Shown here one piece after another: positions 45,022 to 54,605 of a stretch of 56,000 nt of DNA. The notes under the pieces were generated by a model, which saw only the letters and a program-made list of their open reading frames with translations, did not search any database and was not told where the DNA came from. The DNA is from Rheinheimera mesophila (lineage in GTDB: Bacteria > Pseudomonadota > Gammaproteobacteria > Enterobacterales > Alteromonadaceae). The translations under genes and the position numbers were made by a program. Within the stretch, counting starts at the first letter, position 1. Every line of letters begins with the position of its first letter. Location of the stretch: the NCBI RefSeq assembly GCF_000986865.1, contig NZ_LAVS01000018.1:1-56000 (forward strand), given 5' to 3'.

Positions 45022-45246
45022 TTAATAATGCGGCGGTGGTGGCTCTTCGTCTAACCTTAGTATGCCACTGTCGTTGCCCTGGCTGATTTTTTCTGCCAGC
45101 AGCATCACCTGACGCTGTAGTTTTTCAATACTTTTCTGATGTTCGTGCAACTCGTCGTTCAGACTCTGCACTACATCTTCCTGAAATGCCAATTTACTCT
45201 CTAAATCAATAAGTTGCTGTTGTAGCTCAACCACTTGCTCTGTCAT
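45022..45246 (-). CDS. slyX: SlyX family protein
   Basis: 74 residues, coiled-coil heptads through most of the length (LQQQLIDLESKLAFQEDVVQ then SLNDELHEHQKSIEKLQRQV), ending in the family's Pro-rich LDEEPPPPHY. Small cytoplasmic protein of unknown function, usually near slyD and fkpA. ATG overlaps the stop of the upstream WD40 gene by four bases. Confidence 0.93.
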   Translation of the reverse strand: MTEQVVELQQQLIDLESKLAFQEDVVQSLNDELHEHQKSIEKLQRQVMLLAEKISQGNDSGILRLDEEPPPPHY

Positions 45247-46226
45247 TGTTTAATCTCCCATACTTCGGCTACACCACTGGAACTTTCACTGATAATCTGA
45301 TTGTCATTCAAAAAGGCCACCGCGTGGATCACTGCGCTGGCCGGTCTGCTGTTGAGAATAGCCCTGACTTGCCATTGCTGGATTTTTTTCCCCGTGGCGA
45401 CATCCCATAAAATTAACGCTCTGGACGGAGAACCTGTCACCAGCCATTTGCCATTTGGACTAAAACGGGCCGCGGTAATGATTTGAGCTCTGGATAACTC
45501 CAACTGGCTGATTTGTTTCCCAGTTTTTAAATCCCAGATAAAGCCTTGTAATTCACTGCCGGCACTAAAGGCATAACGACCTTGTTGATCCAGCGCTACT
45601 TTAGTCACACGGTTTGGATGGGGAAAACTATAGATGATCTGCGCTGTTTCTGTATCCCACAAATAGGCAAAATGATCATTAGCACCTGTTAAGGCAAAAC
45701 GTCCATTGGCAGACATATCAACAGAGTTGACGTTTTCGCTATGGCCCAAAAACTCAATACGGCGACCAGAACTTAACGTGATGTGCTGAACCTTACCATC
45801 GCTTTGGCCTATCAGCAGATGGCGGCCATAATCAGACACCGCCAAGTCACGGATAGTCGCGTCCTGAACTGACCAAAAACCCAGATTACGACCATCTGCC
45901 ATGTGCCATAACGCAAAGTCTTTACTGTCACCGGTCAGCAGATGGCTGCCGCTTGGGCTGAAAGACAGCGATAAAATCTGATTATCGGTTTTTTCCTTGT
46001 GCCCCAACGAATACAACGCTGTGTCTTTTTGCAGGTCCCAGACGGTAACTCCTTCATCTAAAGCTGAGACAGCAACCAGTGTTGATTGATCATTAATAGC
46101 CGCGCCATAAGAAGGCGTTTCACTGTGCAGCACTTGCCGCACAGAGTTTGGTTGAACTTCTGAGCAGGCAAAGAGACAAAATGCCAGAAAAATCGTCAGA
46201 TATTTACCGCTATGGGTTAACGTCAT
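45243..46226 (-). CDS. WD40-repeat lipoprotein
   Basis: 327 residues. Type II signal peptide with lipobox LFAC near residue 22. The rest consists of WD40 repeats, e.g. VAVSALDEGVTVWDLQKDT, LLTGDSKDFALWHMADG, ALTGANDHFAYLWDTETA, AFSAGSELQGFIWDLKTG, LVTGSPSRALILWDVATG and a closing AEVWEIKQ, enough for a seven-bladed propeller. Probably a scaffold in the periplasm or at a membrane. ATG 46226 was preferred to GTG two codons upstream; neither has a clear ribosome binding site. Cotranscribed with slyX; divergent from fkpA. Confidence 0.85.
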   Translation of the reverse strand: MTLTHSGKYLTIFLAFCLFACSEVQPNSVRQVLHSETPSYGAAINDQSTLVAVSALDEGVTVWDLQKDTALYSLGHKEKTDNQILSLSFSPSGSHLLTGDSKDFALWHMADGRNLGFWSVQDATIRDLAVSDYGRHLLIGQSDGKVQHITLSSGRRIEFLGHSENVNSVDMSANGRFALTGANDHFAYLWDTETAQIIYSFPHPNRVTKVALDQQGRYAFSAGSELQGFIWDLKTGKQISQLELSRAQIITAARFSPNGKWLVTGSPSRALILWDVATGKKIQQWQVRAILNSRPASAVIHAVAFLNDNQIISESSSGVAEVWEIKQ

Positions 46227-46321
46227 TCGCACAAACCGTTAGTATAGGGACGTTGCATAAAACCTTTAACTTATTAAAACACAATTTTGCAGCCAAACCT
46301 GCTTATTTATTGGAGAAATAC

Positions 46322-47080
46322 ATGCGTTTATTAACTAAGGTGTCGCTGATTGCGGCTACCGTTTTAACTTTGTCTGCTTGTAACAAAGAAGCTGAGCAGC
46401 CAAAACCTTTAGTTTTAGATACTGATGCTGCAAAACAATCCTACAGCCTGGGTGTATCTGCCGGTCGTTTTATTGACACTACGATCAAAGAGCATGAGAA
46501 GTTAGGTTTACCTTTAGCTTCAGACACTATAGTACGTGGTATTCAGGACCAGTTAGCTGGTAAGTCTCAGTTGACTGAAGAAGAAGTTCAGAAAGTGATG
46601 ATGGCGCTGGAACAGACAGCCCGCGAAAAACAAGTAGAAGTGGCAAAAGCTCAGGCTGAACAAAATATTGCGGCAGGTAAAGCGTATTTAGAAACTAACG
46701 CCAAGAAAGAAGGCGTGAAAGTGACTGAATCAGGTTTACAGTACGAAGTGATCCAGGCTGCTGATGGTCCAAAACCTGCTGCGACTGACGTAGTACGTGT
46801 GCATTACACTGGTACTTTAGTGGATGGTACTGAATTTGACAGTTCAAAAGAACGTGGTCCGGCTCAGTTCCCATTAAACCAGGTGATCAAAGGTTGGACT
46901 GAAGGTGTTCAGTTAATGAGCGTGGGTTCTAAGTTCAAGTTCACTATTCCAAGCGATTTAGCATACGGTGAGCGTGACATGGGAACTATCCCAGCAAACA
47001 GCGTTTTAGTATTCGACGTTGAGCTGTTAGGCATTGGCGAGGAAGCTCCTGCTGCAGAAGCTCCGGCTGAGAAGAAGTAA
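46322..47080 (+). CDS. fkpA: FKBP-type peptidyl-prolyl isomerase FkpA
   Basis: 252 residues. The N-terminus ends in LSAC-N, a plausible lipobox, so this may be a Mip-like lipoprotein, unlike soluble E. coli FkpA. An N-terminal helical dimerisation domain (about 35-135) precedes the FKBP domain with VRVHYTGTLVDGTEFDSS and IPSDLAYGERDMGTIPANS. Periplasmic folding helper for envelope proteins. GGAG precedes ATG 46322; the longer frame upstream overlaps the divergent WD40 gene and was rejected. Confidence 0.94.
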   Translation: MRLLTKVSLIAATVLTLSACNKEAEQPKPLVLDTDAAKQSYSLGVSAGRFIDTTIKEHEKLGLPLASDTIVRGIQDQLAGKSQLTEEEVQKVMMALEQTAREKQVEVAKAQAEQNIAAGKAYLETNAKKEGVKVTESGLQYEVIQAADGPKPAATDVVRVHYTGTLVDGTEFDSSKERGPAQFPLNQVIKGWTEGVQLMSVGSKFKFTIPSDLAYGERDMGTIPANSVLVFDVELLGIGEEAPAAEAPAEKK

Positions 47081-47093
47081 TTCTTAACCCGAT

Positions 47094-47122
47094 AAAAAAG
47101 CGACCTTTCGGTCGCTTTTTTT
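47094..47122. terminator. Bidirectional intrinsic terminator
   Basis: AAAAAAGCGACC, loop TTTC, GGTCGCTTTTTTT between convergent fkpA and rsd. Confidence 0.9.
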
Positions 47123-47132
47123 ATAAGTTAAT

Positions 47133-47618
47133 TCAAGCGGTTATGGCCTTGGAATACTTGTTGTGCAAGGTCTGGATCAATTCATCTTCAAAATCAAACC
47201 GTTCAACTAAAGCCTGACCTAAGGTAGATAAATCACGATCAAAGTTGGTGGATAAAGTTTTGCCATCCGCTTCGGCGTATTTGTCATTAAATTCAAGCGC
47301 CATATCTGTAGAATGCGCTATCTTCGGGTATAAGGAATCTGCCAGTTTGCGGCTATCCTGACCATTCACGGCACATTGCGATACGATTTGTTCATAGACT
47401 TCAAAATGACCTGCGGATAAATAATCCATCAGCAGTTGGCAAAAGTGCTGAATGTCCGCCTGATCAGGCAAAGAATTCCCACTTTTTTTGTCAAAAGGAG
47501 GCAATGCAGCCAGCTCACAATAACGAACAATAAGACGCTGCCTTTCATCCAGCCAGTTGTCTATAGCTGTCAGGCTGCCACCCCATTTCTGTTGTGCTGA
47601 CTCTAAACGGGTGTACAT
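47133..47618 (-). CDS. rsd: Regulator of sigma D, Rsd/AlgQ family
   Basis: 161 residues, all-helical. The opening TRLESAQQKWGGSLTAIDNW followed by LDERQRLIVRYCEL, the HFCQLLMDYLSAGHFEVYEQI block and the LSTLGQALVERFDFEDELI end match Rsd/AlgQ, which bind sigma-70 region 4 and reduce its use in stationary phase. It diverges from nudC, which is followed by hemE; rsd-nudC-hemE is the E. coli order and supports the call. ATG 47618 follows AAGGGGAAG; a TTG six codons upstream was not used. Confidence 0.9.
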   Translation of the reverse strand: MYTRLESAQQKWGGSLTAIDNWLDERQRLIVRYCELAALPPFDKKSGNSLPDQADIQHFCQLLMDYLSAGHFEVYEQIVSQCAVNGQDSRKLADSLYPKIAHSTDMALEFNDKYAEADGKTLSTNFDRDLSTLGQALVERFDFEDELIQTLHNKYSKAITA

Positions 47619-47767
47619 ATACTTCCCCTTACTCAAGTAACTTACTGCTCTAAACCTCTAATTAAAAGAATTCTCAGATAAAGATCAACTACTTTTTTAT
47701 TGGTCAGCTCAGTCTTTGGCTCTATCATACGCCTGTTCACGCAGATCAGTGGTGGAGTAAAACAAAA

Positions 47768-48568
47768 ATGATTAAGCACAATGTGCCTGCAACAGTCGAC
47801 CTGTTTGGTCACTGGTTTATTGTCAGTCAGGGCAAACTCTGGCTGCCTTCTGTGGAGGCTGCTCCCCCTTTATGTAGGTATGACCAATTACCAAAATTTC
47901 TTGATGGTACCGAGTCTGTGTGTTTGCTTGGTGCCATCGAGGGTGTGAATTGCTACTTACTGAATTATACCGACAGACCACACGCCGAAGAGGAGTGGCA
48001 TTCGGCCAGAGTTTTGCTACAACACCCTGCTGCTATTTTTGAACATGCCGCCAGGGCTTGTCAGGTCGCTTTGTTTTTGCAAACTCACCGCTACTGTGGT
48101 CAGTGTGGCAGTTCTATGCATTTAGTGAACTGGGAGCTGGCCGCGCTTTGTCACAAATGTGGTCATCGTTGTTATCCACGTATTAACCCTTGTGTATTGA
48201 TCGCAGTGGTGAACGACAAAAATCAGCTATTACTGGCCCGCTCAGCCCGGCATAAAACGGGTTTCTTTTCTATATTGGCCGGTTTTGTCGAATCTGCCGA
48301 AACTCTGGAGCAGGCTGCGGTACGGGAAGTTAAAGAAGAGGTAGGCATTGAGATCACCAATTTACGTTATATGGGCAGTCAACCCTGGCCCTTCCCCCAT
48401 TCATTAATGACTGCTTTTATCGCTGACTATAAGTCAGGTGAACTGGTGTGTCAGCCGGACGAAATTGAAGAAGCGCATTGGTTTGATGTCGACCAGTTAC
48501 CGCAAGTACCCACGGTAGCAACCTTATCGGGCCAAGTGATTGAGTACATCGCCAGGGGAGGCCGATAA
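47768..48568 (+). CDS. nudC: NAD(H) pyrophosphatase / RNA decapping enzyme NudC
   Basis: 266 residues. Zinc ribbon CGQCGS ... CHKCGHRCYPRINP (about 113-142), then the Nudix box starting GFVESAETLEQAAVREVKEE (about 176-195) followed by VGI, and the SQPWPFPHSLM motif specific for NudC. It hydrolyses NADH to NMNH and AMP and removes NAD caps from RNA. Divergent from rsd. Confidence 0.95.
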   Translation: MIKHNVPATVDLFGHWFIVSQGKLWLPSVEAAPPLCRYDQLPKFLDGTESVCLLGAIEGVNCYLLNYTDRPHAEEEWHSARVLLQHPAAIFEHAARACQVALFLQTHRYCGQCGSSMHLVNWELAALCHKCGHRCYPRINPCVLIAVVNDKNQLLLARSARHKTGFFSILAGFVESAETLEQAAVREVKEEVGIEITNLRYMGSQPWPFPHSLMTAFIADYKSGELVCQPDEIEEAHWFDVDQLPQVPTVATLSGQVIEYIARGGR

Positions 48569-48671
48569 TCAACATTAAACCCGACGGACTTAACTTCTGT
48601 ACATGCTGGATAACAGGCAAATAAAAAAGCCACTAACGTGGCTTAAATGAGGTGTAACTTACGTTACGTGG

Positions 48672-48697
48672 ACTCGTTAAAACGAGTTTCTTTATTC
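48672..48697 (+). terminator. Intrinsic terminator in the nudC-hemE gap
   Basis: Stem ACTCGTT / AACGAGT with a two-base AA linker (loop of about four bases in practice), followed by TTTCTTTATT. Lies about 100 bases after nudC. The rest of the 283-base gap (48569-48851) holds a second hairpin at 48623-48644 and the likely hemE promoter, but no gene. Confidence 0.6.
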
Positions 48698-48851
48698 TTG
48701 TTCTTTACTAGCGCAGGTAGTTTATAACAGATGTATTTTGACAGGGCAACAGCTTTTTTCAGCCAAGAAAGAAATAGCCTTAGGTAAAAAATAGTGACGG
48801 ATCGGACATCAGTGATAAACTAGTGATAAATCAAAAGATGGCAGATGATAG

Positions 48852-49940
48852 ATGCAACTAAAAAATGATCGTTACTTAAGGGCTTTGATGAAACAACCTG
48901 TTGATCGCACTCCAATCTGGATGATGCGTCAGGCGGGTCGTTACCTTCCGGAGTACAGAGCGACTCGCGCTATTGCTGGCGATTTTATGTCGTTATGTAA
49001 AAATCCTGAGTTAGCCTGTGAAGTCACTTTGCAGCCGTTAAAACGTTATCCTTTAGATGCAGCCATCTTGTTCAGTGACATTTTGACTATCCCTGACGCC
49101 ATGGGTATGGGGCTGTATTTTGGTGAAGGCGAAGGCCCGCGTTTTACCAAACAACTGACCGACTTTATGGATGTGATGCAGTTACCTGTGCCGGATCCGG
49201 AAGTAGAACTGCGTTACGTGATGGATGCTGTACGTACTATTCGCCGTGAATTAAACGGCGAAGTACCCTTAATTGGTTTCTCCGGCAGCCCATGGACTCT
49301 GGCGACCTATATGTTTGAAGGCGGCAGCAGCAAAACCTTCTCTAAAATTAAAAAGCTGATGTACACAGAGCCGGAAGTCGTACATATCCTGCTGGATAAA
49401 CTGACACAAAGTGTCATTTTGTATCTGAATGCGCAAATTGCGGCTGGTGCCCAGTCGGTGATGATTTTCGATACCTGGGGTGGGGTGTTAACGCCACACG
49501 ATTATCGTGAGTATTCGTTAAGTTATATGCAGCAAATTGTCTCTGGTTTAACCCGTTTTGCTGATGGTCGTCCTGTTCCTGTCACCTTGTTCACGAAGAA
49601 TGGTGGTTTATGGCTGGAAGAAATTGCAGCGACTGGCTGTGATGGTGTCGGTTTAGATTGGACTATAGATATTCGTCATGCCCGTGCTCGTATTGGCGAT
49701 AAAGTAGCTCTGCAGGGCAATATGGATCCCTCTATTTTGTTGGGTACACCTGAGCGGATCCGTCAGGAAGTACAGGCTATTCTGGACGGTTATGGTATGG
49801 GCTCAGGCCATGTATTTAACCTCGGCCATGGCATTACGCCAGATGTAGATCCAGAAAAAGCCGGTGTCTTTATTGAGGCTGTACAGTCATTTAGCCGTAC
49901 TTATCATATGAATACTGAAATTGCAGAAGACGACGAATAG
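48852..49940 (+). CDS. hemE: Uroporphyrinogen decarboxylase
   Basis: 362 residues. The N-terminal signature [17 protein letters not shown] (about 20-36) carries the substrate-binding Arg residues, [13 protein letters not shown] holds the catalytic Asp, and [21 protein letters not shown] and HVFNLGHGI follow in the usual order. It removes four carboxyls from uroporphyrinogen III to make coproporphyrinogen III in heme synthesis, feeding the heme modified by CtaA/CtaB. Confidence 0.97.
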   Translation: MQLKNDRYLRALMKQPVDRTPIWMMRQAGRYLPEYRATRAIAGDFMSLCKNPELACEVTLQPLKRYPLDAAILFSDILTIPDAMGMGLYFGEGEGPRFTKQLTDFMDVMQLPVPDPEVELRYVMDAVRTIRRELNGEVPLIGFSGSPWTLATYMFEGGSSKTFSKIKKLMYTEPEVVHILLDKLTQSVILYLNAQIAAGAQSVMIFDTWGGVLTPHDYREYSLSYMQQIVSGLTRFADGRPVPVTLFTKNGGLWLEEIAATGCDGVGLDWTIDIRHARARIGDKVALQGNMDPSILLGTPERIRQEVQAILDGYGMGSGHVFNLGHGITPDVDPEKAGVFIEAVQSFSRTYHMNTEIAEDDE

Positions 49941-49961
49941 ACTCATTCGTTGATTCGCGAT

Positions 49962-49994
49962 AAAAAAACGCCAGCCTCAAGCTGGCGTTTTTTT
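49962..49994. terminator. Bidirectional intrinsic terminator
   Basis: AAAAAAACGCCAGC, loop CTCAA, GCTGGCGTTTTTTT between convergent hemE and sthA. Confidence 0.92.
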
Positions 49995-50005
49995 ATGAGC
50001 AAGGC

Positions 50006-51421
50006 TCAAAACAAACGATTTAAGCCATTTAAAGCTGCAACCCGGTAAGCTTCTGCCATAGTCGGATAGTTAAAGGTGGTGTGCACAAAGTACTCTATGG
50101 TGTTGCCGCCATTTTTTTGCATCATAATGGCTTGTCCTATATGCACAATTTCCGCAGCCCTCTCACCAAAGCAGTGGATACCCAAGATCTCCTTGGTGTC
50201 ACGGTGAAATAGTAGTTTCAGACTACCGACACTGGTATTGGCAATCTGAGCCCGGGCCAGATGTTTAAACTGAGCCCTGCCCACCTCGTAAGGCACCCGG
50301 GCAGCAGTTAACTCCTGCTCGTTTTTACCGACAGAACTCATCTCTGGTATGGTGTAAATACCCACCGGAATATCGTCAATCAGATAGGTGCTGCAGTTGC
50401 CATGAATAATCGAGTTAGCGGCAATACGGCCCTGATCATATGCGGCGCTGGCCAGACTTGGATAACCTATCACATCCCCCACTGCGTATATGTTGGGAAC
50501 CTCCGTCTGATAGTTATCATTGACTTTGAGCTGACCACGGCTATCTGCTTTTAAGCCAATAGCATTCAGATTCAGTTTGTCAGTATTCCCGGTACGGCCA
50601 TTGGCAAACAGGATACAGTCTGCTTTCATTTTTTTGCCAGATTGCAGATGTAAAATCACACCATCAGCGCAGCCCTCAATCCGATCAAACTCTTCACCAT
50701 GGCGGATAGTTACACCCGAATTCCAGAAGTGATAACTTAAGGCGTCAGAGATTTCAGCGTCCATAAAAGAGAGCAACCTGTCTCTGGTATTAACCAAATC
50801 CACCCGTACCCCTAAACCGCGGAAAATCGAAGCGTATTCGCAGCCAATCACGCCGGCACCAAAAATGATGATATGGCGTACATCGTCTGTTAAAGACAAA
50901 ATAGTGTCACTATCAAAAATACGGCTGTGCGTGAAGTCGACATTTTGCGGGCGATAAGGGCGAGAGCCTGTCGCCAGAATGATATGTTCGGCGGAGATGA
51001 TTTGATCTGGGGAACCCTCCTGCTCAAGACGAATTTGGTGCGCGTCCACAAAAGAGGCATTACCCTGAAAGACTTTGACTCTGTTGCGTTCATAAAAGCT
51101 ACTGCGTAGTTGTACCTGTTTACGAATAACGCCTGCTGCGTGTTTTAAAATATGCGGAAAGGTCAGATTGGAGGATTGATCCTCCATCTGAAACAGCGGA
51201 TTTTCCTTGTATTCAATATAACGGCTAACTGAATGGCGCAAAGCTTTGGAAGGTATAGTGCCCCAGTGCGTGCAGCCGCCACCTACCTGTGGATGACGTT
51301 CAATCACTGCCACAGTTTTGCCACTTTTCGCCAGATTCATCGCGGCACCTTCGCCACCCGGACCTGTACCTATAATAATTGCATCAAAATCATATGCTTT
51401 GCTTTGAGTTGCTTTAACCAC
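50006..51421 (-). CDS. sthA: Soluble pyridine nucleotide transhydrogenase
   Basis: 471 residues from the chosen GTG. FAD-binding [17 protein letters not shown] near 18-34; the active-site region reads [17 protein letters not shown], with Thr-His where related dithiol reductases have a second Cys, the hallmark of SthA. NAD-binding [14 protein letters not shown] and the C-terminal dimerisation domain ending [19 protein letters not shown] are present. It converts NADPH plus NAD to NADP plus NADH. The GTG at 51421 has AAGGA eight bases ahead; a longer frame of 28 residues was rejected because it exceeds family length. Confidence 0.95.
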   Translation of the reverse strand: MVKATQSKAYDFDAIIIGTGPGGEGAAMNLAKSGKTVAVIERHPQVGGGCTHWGTIPSKALRHSVSRYIEYKENPLFQMEDQSSNLTFPHILKHAAGVIRKQVQLRSSFYERNRVKVFQGNASFVDAHQIRLEQEGSPDQIISAEHIILATGSRPYRPQNVDFTHSRIFDSDTILSLTDDVRHIIIFGAGVIGCEYASIFRGLGVRVDLVNTRDRLLSFMDAEISDALSYHFWNSGVTIRHGEEFDRIEGCADGVILHLQSGKKMKADCILFANGRTGNTDKLNLNAIGLKADSRGQLKVNDNYQTEVPNIYAVGDVIGYPSLASAAYDQGRIAANSIIHGNCSTYLIDDIPVGIYTIPEMSSVGKNEQELTAARVPYEVGRAQFKHLARAQIANTSVGSLKLLFHRDTKEILGIHCFGERAAEIVHIGQAIMMQKNGGNTIEYFVHTTFNYPTMAEAYRVAALNGLNRLF

Positions 51422-51484
51422 CTGGTGATTCCTTCGCTGACTGCAGTCTTTATATTTAATCAGAAATCTTGAATGAAAGGCGAT

Positions 51485-51509
51485 AAAAAAGGCGGCAAAT
51501 GCCACCTTT
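51485..51509 (-). terminator. Intrinsic terminator after the desaturase gene
   Basis: Reading the minus strand: AAAGGTGGC, loop ATTT, GCCGCCTTTTTT, with one G-U pair. Lies about 20 bases past the desaturase stop and before sthA. Confidence 0.8.
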
Positions 51510-51529
51510 CATCGGTTTTTATCAGACAC

Positions 51530-52648
51530 TTAAGCCAGTTGAGCCGTGAACTGCCGCCAGCGTTTTTGTTGTAAATGCAGATTTTGTCTGACTTCCAGCA
51601 GTTGTTGCTTTAAATCAAACTCATTGTACTGTTGCATCAATTGTTGTTTTTTCTGTTGTAGCAGTGCTTTTTTCACATCGTAATACGCATGCATTTTTTC
51701 CATCAGCAGCTCATATTCATGCTCAAGTCGTTGCAGCACTAACTCCGCATCCGGCAGATGAGATACTTTTGCCTGTGCACGTTTTAATTGCATCTGGGCT
51801 TTCGCTTTCTCGATACGATCCGGCGGGCATACTTTTAGATTCCGGGTTAGCCCTAACCAGGAACAACTTTTAATCAGCCATTTGGTTGGATCGAAATGCC
51901 ACCATTTGATGCCATTCCGATAATCGTATTCAAAAATATGGTGGAAATTGTGGTAACCCTCACCATAGGTTAAGAAGGCCAGGATGCCATTATCCCGTGC
52001 GCTATTTTGGTCTGTATAAGGCTGCTTACCCCAAATATGGGCTAAAGAGTTAATAAAGAAGGTGAAATGGTGGCTCAGTACTAAACGTAACACACCGACA
52101 CTCAGTAACATGCCGATATAACTGTCTGTTAACCAGCCTAAAAACAGTGGGATACCGAAGTTAGTCGCCACCGTCAGCAGCAAATAGTTTTTGTGTTGCC
52201 ACATCACTATTTTATTATTCTGTAAATCGCGGGCATTGCTGTAATCGGCATAGGTATTGCTTTGGTACTCACGCAACATCCAGCCAATGTGACTGAACCA
52301 AAAACCACGCTGTGCTGAATAAGGATCTTTATCGTTCTGGTCAACAAACTTATGATGCACACGGTGGTCGGAAGACCAATGCAGAGCACTGTTTTGCAAA
52401 GCAAAAGCACCACCTATGGCATAAAACCATTGTAAAGCAGGATGCGCATCATAAGTTTTGTGTGCCCACAGTCTGTGGTAACCAGCGGTGATCGACATGC
52501 CACAATAGCCCAGACATAAAATAGTGGCGACGATCTCAGTCAGGGTAAAGCCAACGGTGATGGCGTACCAGGGAACCAGGATGGCGGCAATAAGAAAGGT
52601 AGAGGTAAAAAGGACGACGTTAGTCCAGATAATAGGAGGTTTATTCAT
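51530..52648 (-). CDS. Acyl-lipid/acyl-CoA delta-9 fatty acid desaturase
   Basis: 372 residues. Four membrane helices and three His boxes of the diiron site: HRLWAH, HRVHHKFVD (in the SSDHRVHHKF context) and EGYHNFHH. It introduces a double bond in membrane acyl chains using oxygen. The last 90 or so residues form an unusual Gln/Lys/Leu-rich coiled coil after the catalytic domain. ATG 52648 was chosen; the longer frame upstream runs across the palindrome and promoter region. Gene position next to fabR suggests FabR control. Confidence 0.92.
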   Translation of the reverse strand: MNKPPIIWTNVVLFTSTFLIAAILVPWYAITVGFTLTEIVATILCLGYCGMSITAGYHRLWAHKTYDAHPALQWFYAIGGAFALQNSALHWSSDHRVHHKFVDQNDKDPYSAQRGFWFSHIGWMLREYQSNTYADYSNARDLQNNKIVMWQHKNYLLLTVATNFGIPLFLGWLTDSYIGMLLSVGVLRLVLSHHFTFFINSLAHIWGKQPYTDQNSARDNGILAFLTYGEGYHNFHHIFEYDYRNGIKWWHFDPTKWLIKSCSWLGLTRNLKVCPPDRIEKAKAQMQLKRAQAKVSHLPDAELVLQRLEHEYELLMEKMHAYYDVKKALLQQKKQQLMQQYNEFDLKQQLLEVRQNLHLQQKRWRQFTAQLA

Positions 52649-52661
52649 TTCGGGAACTTTA

Positions 52662-52679
52662 AGCTTACAACTGTAAGCT
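52662..52679. promoter_or_regulatory. Probable FabR operator
   Basis: Perfect palindrome AGCTTACA-AC-TGTAAGCT in the 96-base divergent gap between the desaturase and fabR. E. coli FabR sites upstream of fabA and fabB are palindromes of the AGCGTACA-nn-TGTxCGCT type (from memory), so this fits a FabR binding site controlling the desaturase and perhaps fabR itself. Confidence 0.7.
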
Positions 52680-52744
52680 AATTTAGCCGTGCAAAGTGAC
52701 AGGGTCAAGCGTTAAAATGGGGAAGTAGCAAAAAGGAGTGAGCC

Positions 52745-53353
52745 GTGACCCGCGCCCAGCAAAAAGAAAAAACCAGACGCGCTATTATAGACGCAGCTTT
52801 TCAACAGCTTAGTGCTGATAAAGGTTATTCAAGTTTGAGTTTACGCGAAGTGGCCCGCGAAGCTGGTATAGCGCCCACCTCTTTTTATCGTCATTTTACA
52901 GATATGGATGAATTAGGTTTAACCTTGGTTGATGAAGCGGGTTTGATGCTTCGTCAATTATTGCGCCAGGCCCGGCATCGCATTGAAGCCAATGGTAGTG
53001 TGATCCGTACTTCGATTGAAACTTTTATGGAGTTTGTCACAGGCCATAGCAACGTGTTTCGTTTGTTGTTGCGTGAACGTTCAGGTACTTCAGCGGCTTT
53101 TCGAAGTGCGGTCGCGCGGGAGATTTATCATTTTGGCGCCGAACTGGCCGATTATTTGCGTAAAGAAACAGATTGTCCGGCTGAATTTGCCCAGATGCAG
53201 GCTGAAGCTATGGTGATTTTAGTTTTTCATGCCGGAGCTGATGCGCTGGATGCAACAGCCGAGCAGCGCAAACAGATCACCCAGCGTACTATTATGCAGT
53301 TACGCTGGATGGCTCATGGCGCAGCCAGCTATGGTCGCAAACCTAAGGATTAA
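52745..53353 (+). CDS. fabR: TetR-family unsaturated fatty acid regulator FabR
   Basis: 202 residues. N-terminal TetR helix-turn-helix: [20 protein letters not shown], then [20 protein letters not shown]. The C-terminal domain with [20 protein letters not shown] matches FabR, which represses unsaturated fatty acid genes in response to acyl-thioester pools. GTG start with AAGGAG six bases upstream. Location by sthA and trmA is the same as in E. coli; its end overlaps the trmA stop by 11 bases. Confidence 0.92.
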   Translation: MTRAQQKEKTRRAIIDAAFQQLSADKGYSSLSLREVAREAGIAPTSFYRHFTDMDELGLTLVDEAGLMLRQLLRQARHRIEANGSVIRTSIETFMEFVTGHSNVFRLLLRERSGTSAAFRSAVAREIYHFGAELADYLRKETDCPAEFAQMQAEAMVILVFHAGADALDATAEQRKQITQRTIMQLRWMAHGAASYGRKPKD

Positions 53354-54437
53354 GTTTGCGTAACCAGACGCCAGATTCAATATGGTGGGTATAGGGGAAC
53401 TGATCAAACAAAGCAAAAGCTTTGATTTCGTGGGTTTTACTCAACTGCTGTAAGTTTTGTTCCAAAGTCACAGGGTTACATGAAATATAAATAATATCGT
53501 TAAACTGGCTGACAAAAGCTTCGGTCGCCGGATCTAAACCTGCCCGTGGTGGGTCTACCAGAATAGTATCTAGCTGCAACTCTGATAAATCCAGGGTCTT
53601 TAGCTGTTTACCTGTCGCCATCGCCGCACTGACATCCTCAGCCGACATCTGCAACACCTGCAAATTCGTCACCTGATTCATTTCGATATTCAACTGAGCT
53701 GATTTAATCGAACTGCGGGCAATTTCTGTAGCGACTACCTGGCGGAAATAAGGTGTCAGCGCCAGCGAGAAGTTACCGTTGCCACAATAGAGTTCGAGTA
53801 AGTCGCCTTTGAGCTGACTGGCTATGTCACAAGCCCATTCCAGCATTTGCTGATTTACTTTGGCGTTGGGCTGGGTAAAGCTGTTTTCGATTTGCTGGTA
53901 ACTTAGAGTGCGATCTTTGACGGTCAGCTTTTCAATAATATGGTCGCGATGCACCAAGACTTTTTGTTTGCGCGAACGGCCAATAAAGTCCAGCGGCCAT
54001 TGTTCTGCTAAATCAGCTTTTAATAAAGCGGCTTGCTCAGCCCAGTCGTCACTCAGCGGTTTCTTATAAATAAGAGAAACCAACAGCTCGCCACTTAAAC
54101 CACTCAGGTAATCAATCTGATATAACTTGTTCCGCAGTGCTGGACGTTTTTTCAGCTCTTCCAGCAGTACAGGCATAAAATCGGCTATTTGCTTACAGGC
54201 AACCGGGAAGTAATCAATGCGCTGTTTTTGTTTGGTTTCTGAGTCAAACATAATGTGGAACAAATCGTCCCCTTCATGCCAGACCCGAAATTCAGCGCGT
54301 TGACGGTAGTGACTAGGTTCGGAGCGGAATAACGCTAACTCTGGCAACGCATAGGATGCAAACAGCTGCAGTATGCCGGCTTGCTTTTCTGCCAGTTGAG
54401 TTTCATATAAATCCGGAAATACTTGCCCTAAAGCCAT
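53343..54437 (-). CDS. trmA: tRNA (uracil-5-)-methyltransferase TrmA
   Basis: 364 residues. SAM-binding [16 protein letters not shown] near 213-228, DPPRAGLD near 295-302 and catalytic Cys320 in YISCNP. No TRAM domain at the start, as expected for TrmA. It makes m5U54 in the T loop of tRNA. Convergent with fabR, divergent from murI. Confidence 0.96.
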   Translation of the reverse strand: MALGQVFPDLYETQLAEKQAGILQLFASYALPELALFRSEPSHYRQRAEFRVWHEGDDLFHIMFDSETKQKQRIDYFPVACKQIADFMPVLLEELKKRPALRNKLYQIDYLSGLSGELLVSLIYKKPLSDDWAEQAALLKADLAEQWPLDFIGRSRKQKVLVHRDHIIEKLTVKDRTLSYQQIENSFTQPNAKVNQQMLEWACDIASQLKGDLLELYCGNGNFSLALTPYFRQVVATEIARSSIKSAQLNIEMNQVTNLQVLQMSAEDVSAAMATGKQLKTLDLSELQLDTILVDPPRAGLDPATEAFVSQFNDIIYISCNPVTLEQNLQQLSKTHEIKAFALFDQFPYTHHIESGVWLRKLNP

Positions 54438-54605
54438 TACCTGTCACCTGTTGTCGAAAAAGCGGCCTATTCTAAGGGCTTTTGCCCGAATGTCTATCAG
54501 CAAAAGCAAGCTGCAGATAAAAGTAGCAGAGCAACTGCCTTAGCGGGCGAATGTCTGGCAAAATAGCGCCAGAGAGTTTAAGACAGTTTTTTCAGAAGAT
54601 ATGGC

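Noticed and set aside
48623-48644. Hairpin AAGCCAC/GTGGCTT as the nudC terminator
   Set aside because: The A-run is on the left side, so the T-run is on the minus strand where no gene ends; the hairpin at 48672-48697 fits better.
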